Shown one piece after another: positions 1 to 12,543 of a stretch of DNA of 64,000 nt. Numbering within the stretch: the first letter of the stretch is position 1; each line of letters opens with the position of its first letter. A model generated the notes under the pieces. It did no database searches. It saw only the letters and a program-made list of their open reading frames with translations, and was not told where the DNA came from. Origin of the DNA: Sphagnum compactum (lineage: Eukaryota > Bryophyta > Sphagnopsida > Sphagnales); contig OZ234500.1 of the NCBI GenBank assembly GCA_965153455.1, positions 4,898,001-4,962,000 of the forward strand, given 5' to 3'. The translations under genes were made by a program, and so were the position numbers.

Positions 1-3000
1 TATTGTGACTATACCCACTATTATTGTAATGGTTAAAATTTTGAAAATTTCAAAAAAAAATGTCATTTAATTTTTTAAAAATAAATTATAACTAATAATT
101 TTTCTATTTAAAACATTGGTTAAAATTATTTTAAAATGTTTATGGGTATTTTTTATTCTTTAGATTGATTTCAAAATCAATTCACATGTTCTTATGATAT
201 ATTATGAATTTATCTATATATAAAAATCCAAAAATTTCAACAATTATAAACTTAAATTTTCATGTTAGCAAGCCAGTTAATTTAATATTATTTTATTTAA
301 AAGGTCTTTAAGTAAATTCCCGATTATTAATGGTAGGCAAAAACATTATTATTTTTTAATCCCCTAAAAGGTTACGCCACAAGATTTAATTGATTTTTGA
401 AGGATGTGATGACAATTAATCTACTATCACATAGAACATTATATTTGTTAACTTAAAAGAAAAATATGGATAATCATCATAAAGATTCATGTGAATATGG
501 GTGATGGGCAACCCCTTGGGGGGATTTTTATTGTCCTAACGTGTGTTATTTAAAAAGGAATATTCTTTTTTTTTTCTTTTTTTTCTGTTTGGAAGAGGTG
601 GTTAAAAAAGTTGTTAATTAAAAAAATTAAAAGCACTTTGTGTGTATGGAAAAAAATTGTTATACCTTGGAGTTTGGAATGAAATGGAAATGTGGATTCT
701 GGTGTGAAAACTTTTATCGTTTGTGTATCCTATTTTTTATTGTTCTTTGTAGAATAAAAGGTAGAAAACTATGAAGGTTATTACTATGTAAAATAATGTT
801 ATAAGAAGGGATATTACATTTAAAAAAACAAAATTTGATTTTTGTTGATACACAACATAGTAAATGGTAGGTAGCAAATGGTTTACAAATATAAGAGAAA
901 GGTTTATCAACAAACCCTTTTAGATTTGAAATCCTTTGGAAGCCGATCTATTAATAATTCTTTATTTTACATAAAATGTCGTCATGACAATGACATTGTA
1001 AAGGGACAACATTGTAATGACAAAGATAGTGAAAAAGGACAAGCTAATGAGTAACTTTTACTTAATGGAAGTTATTCTGATAAGCTAAAAAGTACATTCT
1101 AAATTGTGTAAGTTATTATTCTTGTCACATAATTACAACGTTAGCAAATAAGATTTCTTTAGCCCAATGAAAGACCAAATTATACAAATTTTGAAAAAAA
1201 GGCAATGGTGTTTTACGGTAATAAAAGTGATGATAAAACCTACAGAACCTTTTATGGTGTTTTTTTACGTATTTTGTGATGACAATTAAAACACACTACT
1301 TTTTTAAAAGTTCGAGAAAACCATAGTTTTGTTCCTTATATTTTTTTATGTTGAGATTTTTTTAGTTCCCCTTTGTTTATTGTTTGTCCTTTCCTTTTTA
1401 TTATTATTTTTCCCAACAAATAGGTTTTCTCTTTAATTGTTGATACTTGATGGGCCTCCAAAAGGCAATATTAACATATCATTTTAAATATTAAATATTA
1501 ATTAATAGTTTCAATTATTTTAATACATATTAACATGATTGCAAATATAAAACAATTATGTTGAAAGTCTGAATTATTTTCCATGTCAATTATTAAGATG
1601 ATGTGTGAATGTTTTCTTAATTTGTAAATAACATAGAAAATCATGTTTAAAATTCAAAAACAATTCCTCAGTGAATTCAAATTTTGGGTTGGTTGTACTA
1701 CATGAACATTAAATGAGACTCAAAATGTTTTAGCCCATCATGAAATAACATCTTCTTTTTTTAAAGCCTAGATATTTGTATCACCATGGGGTGAAAGCAA
1801 ATTACAACTTGGTTTTATACGGATGTCACTTTAGTTTTTGTCAAAATGAAAATGGAAAAAAAACGTGAATTTAATAATATGTATATATTTATATATTAAG
1901 CTAATTTCAAATACATTGTGGTATGGATTTTGAAAGGAATGTTTTAATGTGCTTTCATCCCATGGTGGCCTATTCTAACCCCAATGCAAGCTCCACTACT
2001 TTTATGTTTCATAATAAAAATATTTAAATAGACATTGAACTACAGAACAATATAACTATAAGCTGAAATGGGTTGTAATTAATGTTGGATAGTTTTTTGC
2101 TTTTATGAAGAACCTCCACTAATTTTAAAAGATAAATTAAAATTATATTGGTTTGGATGGGTCAAAATCCTTTATGTTGTACCCAAAATGGTGTCATATC
2201 ATCACCCTTTTGTATTTTTATAAATTAATTTGAATCTTCTTATTTCACAATGTAGATGCAAATGGAATGGTTTGAAGGTTCTAAATATATGAAGGTATAA
2301 GTTATCATATTTTAAAATATTTGAGAATTTTTCATTTATTAAGATTGATAGGAATCAAAATATAAGGTATTTAAATTGAGTTTAGGACTACTTTTACTTT
2401 GTCCTAATTAATATTTTTTTTTTAAAAATTCATTCGCTTGCAATTCCACACATAAATACAACTCAAAACCCAATTTGGGATCTACTTCTTATTAACTATA
2501 GCTAGAACGAGCGATTCTTATCCACCAAAGTGAGAACTTGCCTAACATTGGTCCCAACCTAAAAGATTATTTATTAATAAAAATCTTTCTAACACAAAAA
2601 TAGATTAAATGAATGAAAATGTCACACAAAACATACATAACGAACACAACACGAGAGGTGAAACTTACATGTCTTGGGCTAGGATCATTAACACACTTAA
2701 AACTCTATTTTTATGTTGACTACATTCAATTGGGTGCTCATCACACATTCCCTTTGAACATTTCATAATCAAAACAATATGAATTTGTTGTATCATAGGT
2801 TTGTTACACAAGAAAGTCTTATTTCAAAGCTTAACAATACGAAAGTATGGGAATGGAAAATTAGCCCAAATCTTCGCACACAACCCTTTAAATACATGAA
2901 GGAAGAATGATGACTTGTTCACATCTTCCATCTAGATTCAATAAATGTTATCATTCGTCAACTGTAAGCCAATAATATTATGTCACTTAATAGTTGTCTA

Positions 3001-3318
3001 AAACACTCATCCTTTCCCATGGATGAACTTGCATATTATTTAGCATCTCCTTCCCTACAATGTAGTTGGTTTGTCCTATGTGAGAACAAATTACTTGACT
3101 TTATTTCTAACTTCGAATAGTTAACTAACCCCTATACGAGTCTGAAGTAGGTCCCTAATCAAAAGATCCTTATGCATAAGTCCAATAAGATCAATCTTTA
3201 TTTTTCATACTACCCATCTTTCTATCCTCTTTTGTTGTAACTACTATTATTTATAAATTTTTATCTCCAACAATCAATTTTGGTGTTACAAAACTAACTC
3301 TTTGTTAAAAAATAGCAC
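1..3318. other. AT-rich intergenic DNA, no gene seen
   Basis: No open frame longer than about 60 codons and no recognisable protein motif on either strand. The sequence is strongly AT-rich with homopolymer runs. I see no RNA gene or structured repeat here. Confidence 0.6.
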
Positions 3319-3321
3319 TAA

Positions 3322-3537
3322 AGGTCCATTCACACTTGGTGTTAAGGACTCTAGTATTAAGTCTCCTAACACCAAGCTAGTCATTTAGAACCTAAACCTA
3401 TTTTGCCACAAAGACTTTATGTTAAGTTAGCATTCGCTTAATATTAAATAATCACTCATTTAACATTGGGTGCCACCTAAGATGCCACCCTAGATTTTCA
3501 CTTAACACTAAGTTAACATTATGTGTGAATGCACCCT
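3322..3537. mobile_element. Harbinger/Tourist-like MITE, 216 bp
   Basis: The left end reads AGGTCCATTCACAC and the right end GTGTGAATGCACCCT; as inverted repeats they match except for one gap and one mismatch. Both ends are flanked by TAA (3319-3321 and 3538-3540), the target-site duplication expected for PIF/Harbinger elements. The inner part carries further inverted GTGTTAAG-type motifs. There is no coding capacity, so it would be a non-autonomous MITE. The superfamily is inferred from the TAA duplication and the terminal repeats only. Confidence 0.6.
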
Positions 3538-3928
3538 TAAGTAGGGAAATTGAGTAGCAAAACACAAAACCTAATCTACAATCCAAAGAGGGGTAAGCAC
3601 AAGCAACTACTACTATGGAGAGGCCACAAAGAGAGAAGAACCCTACTCGCATGAACGTGATCAAAGAAAGTGAATAATCTAGGTAACTCAAGAAGAGGAT
3701 GGTAAGTTTTTCAACATCCCCTCACATTCAACTACAAGGAAGATGAAAGGACCCCTCTTGAATTCAAGTATAAGACAAGCCTGAAAGTGACAAGAATCAT
3801 CACAATTGGAAAGCTAGATTGATTGTATAGGAGAAGAATAGGGCCAGAGGCCCTTCCTTGTTTTGAGGTGCCTAGGCACGAGGGCAGTAGCCTGAATGAC
3901 AGGCACCAAAGAGCAAGGGCCAAGGGCC

Positions 3929-5727
3929 CTAACCATCTCCAGTGCAAAAACCTACCCTAATTTTCAAACGACGTGCGCTTCCACTGTGGAAGATTTCTTC
4001 CATTTCATAGGATCCTGGAAGATCATAGCTGAGTTCTTGTGCCTCAGACTGGTTGTCTAAATACAATACAAAAATTAGGGCAGGTTTTTATACCTGTGAC
4101 ACTCCTTGAATCAACATCTTGTTGAAAGGATATTGCTAGTAAATGTTCAACCTACTGATAAAGTGAAATGAGTGTGTCTTCCACATTTAGCACTAACACA
4201 TTAGATTGTGTGTCATAGTGGGAAGCATTTTTATGTTAATTGGACAATATACATTATTTGTAAGGCACATGATTAATAGAATAAGTCATAAGTGAGCATG
4301 CATCTGAGGTTGGTTCAGATTCCAGAAAGGAAATTCATCACTTGGTGTCTCTGCTAATTGGAACAGCACCTGTCTTAAGTGGTGAAAAGACGTAGCAACT
4401 CTTTCAGACATTGTCAGCATCCCAACCAACTCGACATGCTTTAGAAACCAGTGCATGAAGAAGTGGGCTGTCACACCACACCCAGAAAACACAATGCCAC
4501 AGCACAATATCATCAGTTAGGATTGGAGATTTCTTATGCTCTCAGTACAGCTTGATGACTCAAACATCACAACACTACATTGCTATGAATGAATGCTTCA
4601 CAACTTGAACAAACTCATGATATGTCTCAGAAAGAATGACTTTCATCAGTCTTTAGATAACAAACTTCAGATGCCAAGAAAGATGTGTGGACTTTTCGCA
4701 CCAATTTCACACATGGAGTATTCAATTTGAAAGTACAACAATTGATGATTGTCTGTTGAGACTCTAGGCAATAACTAGTTCATGAGTTCAAAGGATCATG
4801 GATCAAAGAGGAATGGTGAAGGATATCACAATGAAAGAAGGAGAGAGAAAGCAAGGCTTACTTTTGCCTTGTGATTGCATCTTCTTGAATACCCAACCGA
4901 CTGGCAAGAAATGCTCTGTCAAATGGAATCTCAGGCTGCCCTGCTTCTGTTCACCAACCAAAATGGCGTGCACCATCAATCTCAGGACCTCATAAAGCAA
5001 AAACCCCAATTTTTTAAGCAATCCTCTCAACCATTCCTCAAGAATTGTTCATTATACTGAGTAAGAACCGATCAAAGCCTTTTTGACACTTCCAAGCTGA
5101 ATAGATAGATAGATTGATAGATTCCCACTCGATTAGTGACAGATGTTGTTCAGGGGTTGTGGCAAAGAAAATTGCATTTCTGGATCAACAACAACCCCTA
5201 TCTGGGCATCCAGCAGGTCTTATGAAGCAAGCTAGCATCATACCAGGGATGAAGACAGAGGCAGTGTCTCCACAATCATTGAAGAGGAGATACTCCCGGA
5301 TAAGTTCATTCATGATAAGCTTCTGATTAGATAACAGTTTCGTGTGTGGACCCTGTTATGATGATCATCATCACACAATTTTAGTCACTGCATCAAACAG
5401 GGAAATGAGGGTTGAATTCATATCTGCATCCTGATGTCATGCATTTCCTCCGTTGTAGACCTAAGTGTGAGAGTTGTTTGTGTTGCAAAGCAGCAGCTCA
5501 ATGCAGGTTATGAAACTCCTAAACTGGCGCGAGATTCAGAAAGAAAGAAAGAAAGAAAGAAAAACCACTAGAGACAAAATCGAAAGAGGTTGATACCCGA
5601 GAAGGATGATCAACAAGCTTGTAGATCTCAGCTCTGACTTTGGCTTTCAGTCGGTTCAGAACTCCTCTGCTCTCCAAAGCTTCCTTGAGCGCCTCATCTG
5701 CCCTCACGCCCCCAAAGAACTGTCTCC
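3929..5727 (-). CDS. FOPNL: FOR20/CEP20 (FOPNL)-like LisH protein, five exons, start unresolved
   Basis: Exons in transcript order: about 5727-5597, 5322-5244, 4946-4862, 4467-4427 and 4056-3929. All four junctions keep phase and use GT-AG; intron 4's donor (GTTGGG) is weak. Exon 1 gives the N-terminal dimerisation helix (ALKEALESRGVLNRLKAKV). Exon 2 gives the LisH motif (MNELIREYLLFN then TASVFIP). Exon 3 continues with EAGQPEIPFDRAFLASRLG, exon 4 with PLLHALVSK. This order matches FOR20/CEP20, a small protein of basal bodies and centriolar satellites related to plant TONNEAU1 and animal FOP. The last exon (YDLPGSYEMEEIF) fits by phase but I do not recognise its sequence; it may end at the stop at 3929 or splice on at a GTAGGT. 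No in-frame ATG exists in exon 1: the residue where the family starts is GTG at 5705-5707, so either an upstream exon supplies the start or it is lost. Confidence 0.72.
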
Positions 5728-6054
5728 TCCCCTCAGCACGGGTTCACCAAAGGCGTTCTTTGTTCAGATTCATCGCCTAAAGACGAGAAGCAATGCTTGT
5801 CCAATGTCACGAAGAAAGAACTTGGTTCATGCAGGCTTTTTGGAAACAGCACAAAACTCCACATATCAAAACCACACGAAATGTTTTGGGACGACTATGA
5901 TCTATACAAAATGATGACAATCTATATGTCGCATTTGACAATGAATCGTTCATGTTCTGAAGTTTCCTTGATTATCTTGCTCGACCGTGGTTTCTGCAGC
6001 CCAAGGCCAGTGGAGAGCCTCTCTGCGGAAGACTATACCCTCGCGGCAAACGAC

Positions 6055-6093
<39 letters not shown>

Positions 6094-7503
6094 GCAAGTG
6101 CATTACTACTTTCTAGGCATGTCTTTCAATTTCTCAAGCTTGAATTTCACACAAGAGAAATAGTATTCCAGGATGTCATGTTGTCCATCAAATCCACAAA
6201 TAGATCTATAGTCATTCAAAGGCGCTCTGCGCTGATGATGACGAGCTTGTACCGCAAAAGGAAAAGAAAGAGCTCAAGAAGGTCATAGAAACGGCACAAA
6301 GAAACAGAGCGCAAAAGCGCAGGTTCGAGGCAGAAAAAGGAGAAAGAGAGAGAGAGAGATGCCAAGATTCGGTTGATCCGCCATGGATTGCAATGCTGCA
6401 AAACCTCCTGTCTTTCGGCGAGCACCAGTTTCAATGCTCCTGGACATTGGAAACTTTTTTTTGCAAGCCGCAGCAGTATCGTATGCTCCTGACCAAAAAA
6501 GAAGAAAAGGACGTCAGGTCGAGGGTGCTCTGGTGCCGACAGCAGCAGTACTCTATGCTCCTGACAAGCAAAAAGACAAAATGCACCAAAAGACTTCAGG
6601 TCCGTGGTTCTCTGGTGTCAACAAATTCTTCAATGCAGAAAGAAAGAAAGAAAAAAGCTTCAAAATCAGCTGGATTAGAGTAACAACAATAACAACAACA
6701 ACAACCTTGCATGAGGAGGATCATGTACTTGATCCAAGAATTCTTTGATCAAGAATCAAACTGTAACTGCACTGTGACAATCATATTTTTGTAACTGAAT
6801 ATGCCACTCCAATGATCTATCAATCCATACTCATCACCACAAAAGGGTCTGATTCAGCAGCAGCTGCAGCAACCAGTAATGGAGCCTATTTCCCCAAAAA
6901 AAATTGACAATCCAAATGATTATGTTCCCCTTGTGATTTTTCAAAGATATAGAATTGAAGTTTGAACCGGTGTTCACCCCTCTTAGGTGGTTTCTAAGAC
7001 TTTGAATGCACCCAAACACTACCATAGAGCTCCACTGGAGGAGGAGCTCCTCAACAAAGTACCAAATTTTGTAATCAATTTAACTAAGTTCATGACAAAC
7101 AAAACTTTCAGCAACAGTTCTATGATGAAAAGTCCCACTTTCTTCTTCTAAGGACTCTCTTGGTAGTTATTGTTGTTGCAAAATGCTTTCTTCCCACTAG
7201 GACTCAACAAGAATTTGCATTCCAACGCAACTTCATTACAGAAATGAAATCACTACATGAGACTGAAACAGAATCCTCCTTGAACAAATTGTGCCAATTT
7301 CTGTTTCTGCAATTGTTGTTTGTCTGCCCTGTCTGCCACTATAAAATGCACATTTTTTTTCCATTTTGCTAAAACCCGTACAGAGTGCAATTTTGTATCC
7401 AGTTTTGGCCAGTGCTTTTCTGATGATCGTCTGAAAATGGTGCGACAGATGAGGCCTCCTCACAATTGCACTCCTGGGGTTGATAACAAAAAACAAGCTA
7501 GAT
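5728..7503. other. Intergenic, no supported gene
   Basis: Open frames here (for example plus 5797-6288) are low-complexity or carry no family motif. The stretch holds a (CT)17 microsatellite at 6059-6092 and several GAAA and CAA runs. It probably includes the 3' UTR of the B3 gene immediately below 7504 and the promoter of the FOR20-like gene above 5727. Confidence 0.4.
6059..6092. repeat. (CT)17 microsatellite
   Basis: Perfect 34-bp CT dinucleotide run, upstream of the FOR20-like gene on its template side. Confidence 0.95.
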
Positions 7504-7706
7504 CTAGTCAAGATAGCAGCTTGAAAATCCTGCAGAGAAAGCTCTCTCAGGAACCCACCAAAGTATGCCATTGTACTCTGTCAAAACCCCATCTTCATTA
7601 CTTTGTAAGACAGGCCCATCAAGCTCGGTGAGGTAGTGTTTCTCATTCTCAAAGAAACGCTTCTTGATGATACGCACCACTCGGTAGTAAATTCCCTCTC
7701 CCTTCC

Positions 7707-7737
<31 letters not shown>

Positions 7738-10700
7738 TGCAGGGAGTGGCATAACCATCCTTTCAGCAGCTCGCAGGTTTGTGTTGTTACCTTTTCTTGA
7801 TTGTTTGGAGATTTGATTACTAGTCTTTTTCTTTTTCTTCTTCTCAGGCAGGATGATTTTCTTCTTCTTCTTCTTCTTCTTCTGTTCATGAATTCTGCGG
7901 CTGTACGATGGAATTGTAATCCTTGTAAGAAGATGGTTGCTTGATCTTGCAGTTTGATTCACCTTTGCAAGTTCTTCCAATGTCCCTCTCACTCTAGAAT
8001 CACAAATGGTTGTCGTTGTTGTTGTCGTCTCCTTTGCAGGAGAAGAAGCATCATTGGTTTTTGCAGTGTGTTGTGGATGAGAGGATGAGGACCACAGTCT
8101 GTATGCCAACCTTTCCCTCAAAGCAGAACTTTTTGCCGCCTGAGGTTTGTTATGCCTGACCATGCATTTCTGAACTGCAATGCACAAAGCATTGGTTGAA
8201 CCAAGTCCAGGAAACAGACAACCTGTTGCATCTTCATCTTTGAGATTCTTCTTCTCTGAGAAAGCAAGAGAAGAATCCTGCTCCATTTTTTTATCACATT
8301 TTATGAGATGCATCTCATTGTTCCAGCATTTACCTCTGGAAAGGATCATGTAATGGTCCTGCCATTGCACCTTGCTGTGATCAACTTCCACTACACGGAA
8401 AATGTGAACCATGAATGTCAGATCTTCTGTCTTGTTTGTGATCAGTTCAAACACACAGGTGTCACCTTCCTCAAGCAAGTGATGAAGGGAGAATTGCTGC
8501 CACCCTGCAGTGAGCACTTCTCCAGAAAGAAAAGCATGTGTTTGCTGCCCTACTGCATCTTGAAGCCTGAGATCTGTCACTTCACAAGGGATATGTGCCT
8601 GCCTGAAAGCAGGAGGAAATTTCTGTACCCAAACCCCATTGCATGTTATCACTGTACTCATGTGCTGGTTCTGCTAACTAAGATTTCTTGCCACATAGCT
8701 ACCCAAATCTCTCTTGTTTTCTATTTCTACTTCCTTCAGCAATAAGTGTTGCAAGGGTGGGTTAGAGATGGCTCACCACAGTAAAGTTTTGGTACACATT
8801 TGATTTCTTCATGACCACCACAACAGAAGGGTTCATAGTATTCAATGCACATGCAGCATCCCTGGCTGCCTCCCTCTGGAGCTGTGTGACGGGGAGTCGT
8901 TTGGAACCCACAAAAAGGAGTTGCTTTCTCAACCTCACTTGCAACAATAAGGAAGCTTGCCTATTCCTTGACAAGCTTGTATTGCTGCCAGTGAGCCTTC
9001 TCCAACTGGACCCAGGCTTCTTCCTACACCTCAACGATGACATCTCCGACTGCCACCTCAAACATTGCTTGTCTGGTTTGCAGGTTCTGGTCCACCATTG
9101 TGCAGAAATCTCAGAATCCTTCTTGACTTCTGCTGTACTTCCATTGGATGTTGGCTTGGCTCGCTGCATGGTTATACTCTGGTGGCACTCTTGCAATTTC
9201 TGTTCTTCTTGGAAAACAGGGTCAACATTTGTGGCTCCCCACTGATGTGGTTCCAATTTCCCCGGCCTGTCATCCTGCTTTGCTATCCCTGTGTTGCAAG
9301 CAGTGAAGAGGAGCTCACCATCACATTCAAGGTTTCGGGTGGTGTCGTCCTGAGGAATGCCTGGCTCCATGTATGTCTCACACTCAGTTCCAGGCTCCAA
9401 CTTGTGCCTCTTGCTACATTTGCAACACCTCTCGCTCTCGCTACTACTATGAACCTGCAATGACTCGGAAGTTTGCACCTTGTCTTCCATCACCAACACC
9501 AATGATGTAGTTGAAGCTTTTTCGCATGTCATTTCTTCTGGCAGATTGCCCTCTCTCTCTCTACTATTCATGGCATCCTTTTTGCTTGCATCTGTTGGTG
9601 GTGGTAGTCGTAGAAATGCATTATACAAAGTTTTTAAAGAAGGAGAGAAGGTGTGTGACAATTGTGAAGCAGCGGTCTCTTTGTCCTGCTCTGCACCCAC
9701 GTGCATGTTTATTCTTCCAGATAACTCTCGCTTCTTCCCAGAGGAATAAAGGAGGATCTCATTATAGGGGTTGTTGCAGTGGTTGTCATCTTGCAACTGC
9801 AATCTCTTTGCCCTTGCATTGGGCCTGTGGTGGTGATCATGCTGGTTGCTGCTGTCCTTCTTTTGAGAACTGGGACTTTTTCTCTCTGTGCGAAAGACAT
9901 GGACACGGAACATCAAGTCTGTTGTATCAAGGAGCTCGAATACACACACATCCCCATCAGAGAGGTCCTCTGCAAGGGAAAACTCTCTCCATCCCCGTGT
10001 GAAACCCATGTGAGTCTCATTGTCTCGAAGCCACACCATTGGCCATTGATTTCCAGATGCATCAATCAGGTGCATAGGCACAGTCTTTGTTGGCATAAAA
10101 TGCTTCCCAAAAGTGACTGGGAATCTCTGCCAACCAAGTCAGTACAGAAGAAGGCCAGGGGTCAGAGATAATCCACATTCACCCTGGATCTCCAGAAGAC
10201 CAAGAATGATTTAATGCAATGACAGGTCATCAAGTAGAGTTCATGGCAGGCAGTGCATGTGGGAAAACTCACAAGGAAAGCACGCCCATGGACATGAAAT
10301 GGTCTTAAGACAACCAAATGGCAAGGTTTGTCTGATTTTAGTACAGTAAACCTGCCAAGCTCCATGGCCTTCTCCCTCTCCATTAATAGACTTGGATACC
10401 TGTAAGACCACACCATATGTGGGTTCAATGGTGTACCAAGCTTGCATGCTGGCTGACATACACAGGTACACAAACTTAGAGAAAAAAATAGCTTTGCAAA
10501 TAAATTCAAAGTTTACTTACGGTATCAAAGGTCTTGCCACTTTGTCATGCTCCCTGTGTAGCTCCCCTGCTTGATCGATCATTGGCTGAACATTTTGTGC
10601 GTTGGATGTGGAACGAGCTTGAAAACTTTGACGATAAGCAACATCAGTGTGCATGATGTCTCTTAAAGTCTCCACCACTGGTCTCCTTTGCGACGCAAAC

Positions 10701-12519
10701 CGGGTAGCTGGCCCCACCCCAGAGTAGTCCTGTTTTACTTCATTCGCATTTGAGTTGGAAGCTTTAAGATGCTCCTTGTTTGTGTTCAAATCTTCCCCAG
10801 CAGCATCATGAGGAAGCTTACCCAACAGTGTTTGACATTGAAGCACATCATCTGAATCAGTTTCTTTGACATGCAACAGTCGATCATGCGCTAGGAGTTG
10901 AATCTCCTGGGTGGCGGTGACGGTTTCTCCATACTCATCATTTGCTGGACACAAATGATCAGATGGTTCATGAAGATACGGTTCATTCAGGTTCCATTGA
11001 GCTCCAGGAGAATCAAGTGCCTCAGCCTTTCCACGAGATGAATCCTGCACATGTTTGCTTTCACTGCTGCATAAAGACTCTAAAGCTTGCAGTGGGGGGT
11101 TCTCATCCATTATGCCACCTTCAGCAATGTCAAAACACAGCTTCTTCATGTGTAGCTGTAATTCCATCTCTTCCTCATCTCTTTCCTTGCGCTTTTCACC
11201 AAGCACCGGGGATGTTCGACTGTCAAATATACCTGTATTCCTTGCTTCCAGCGCACTCAATTTTTCTGTACCAGTCTTGTTATCGAAAATCTTCACAGAG
11301 AATTGTGACTTGCCAGTGAGAGTGAACACAAGAATATCACCCTTCTCCAAATCATGGTCAGCAGCAAATGTCCGCCACCCAACTCTGAAGGCTACCCATT
11401 TGGGTCTCCCAATGCCTACTTGCCATACTTGGCCACCAGGTCCCTGGAGTATTGCTGTCTTACCGACATCATTCCCATAGAGTTTGATAAATGCTGCTGG
11501 TATAACCTGGGACAAAGTAAATTCAGCAAACAGCTGCTTGAGACATTCTAGCTCATAAAAGCACCAAATTCGTTCTTTGGGTTTGTGATAAATGTAGCAT
11601 CAGGAAGGAGCCATCTATACAAAGGAACCTAATTGTGAAAAGAGTTCAGATTCCGGACCCTTTCGGAAACGAAAGAAAAGTTTCAAAAGAATTGACATTG
11701 AATCAAAGGGACTTGTACTATGCAAGAAACAGAGTTCAAGTACTACTCTGGATCTTCAAGAAGCTGCCTGAGTCCTAGCATAAAATTAGTCTCTCATGTA
11801 GAGAGTCGCAGAGTTCAATTAATCAAGGATTTCACTCTTGCACTGTTTAGTGAATCCTTGGCTGGTTAAGGATGTGATTTGTGTGCAAGGACAGGAAGCA
11901 ATGAGACATGGAATCAATCAGCTATCATTGTCCAAGAGAAGGCAAGTTGAGAAGACTTTGAAGCTACCTATGTACACTGTTCTCATAGAACCAGATTGTG
12001 GAAACTTTTATTGTCTTCTTGCCCAATGAACCTTTAAAAGACATAAAGATGCTGGTAGTTTTATAATCCAGAAATCCAACTGAATACAGGAATGGGAAAT
12101 GCACCCAGTGGCACCTAACATGGCCTTCTTGTAATCGACCAAGAAAAGACATCACAGGTACTTCTGAAGATGGGAATTTCAAGGAGCTGTTGTGGGATAA
12201 TTTCAAGTTCAATTTTCTTGCAAGCTTCTTGCAGCATACTCAGTCCAACAAAAGACTGGAGCTCATTAACATTGTGCCAAATCCAGGGGCAAGAGAGGGC
12301 AGTGCCAGGAGTGTTACTGACCATCCAGCATGTGGCCATGGCAGCTAGGTTACTGTCGACCAGCACTTTGACAAAGCTAGGAGACCGAGCTGGGTATGTT
12401 TGCAACTCTCCTGTGCTCAGCGGCTCTCTGTGCTCCACATGACCCAGCCAGCTGCAGTTATGTTTGCACCATTTGCATGATGCAGCCAGATCAATTCCAC
12501 CTCCCACACCTTCCTCCAT
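7504..12519 (-). CDS. Triple B3-domain DNA-binding protein (REM-like), five coding exons, 1262 aa
   Basis: Coding exons: 12519-12354, 11547-10521, 10399-10273, 10126-8777 and 8622-7504. They sum to 3789 nt (1262 residues plus stop) and every junction keeps frame. ATG 12519 has a good context (AGCATGG). Residues about 1-30 carry a CKWCKHNCSW cysteine motif like the CxxC start of rice-type B3 proteins. Three B3 domains follow, at about 46-148, 418-530 and 872-985, each with the family signature: GWRTFAADHDLEKGDILVF, GWREFSLAEDLSDGDVCVF and GWQQFSLHHLLEEGDTCVF. Linkers are long and polar. The third domain is followed by poly-Lys tracts (probable nuclear signal), a D10 run, and a C-terminal segment ending in WWVPERAFSAGFSSCYLD. 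B3 domains bind DNA in the nucleus, so a transcription regulator is likely; targets are unknown. The junction 12353/11547 was chosen by phase; a closer acceptor at about 11503 is the main alternative. Confidence 0.85.
7708..7737 (-). repeat. (ATC)10 coding microsatellite giving D10
   Basis: Ten perfect trinucleotide units inside the last exon of the B3 gene; on the coding strand they are GAT codons. Length changes would stay in frame, so this tract could vary between individuals. A neighbouring run at about 7858-7881 encodes poly-Lys. Confidence 0.95.
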
Positions 12520-12543
12520 GCTTGCAACTGTTGCTATAACAGA

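Noticed and set aside
5797-6288. 163-codon plus-strand frame
   Set aside because: Runs through a (CT)n microsatellite (Ser-Leu repeats) and has no domain.
8308-9749. Several plus-strand frames antisense to the B3 gene
   Set aside because: They mirror coding composition of the opposite strand and show no domain.
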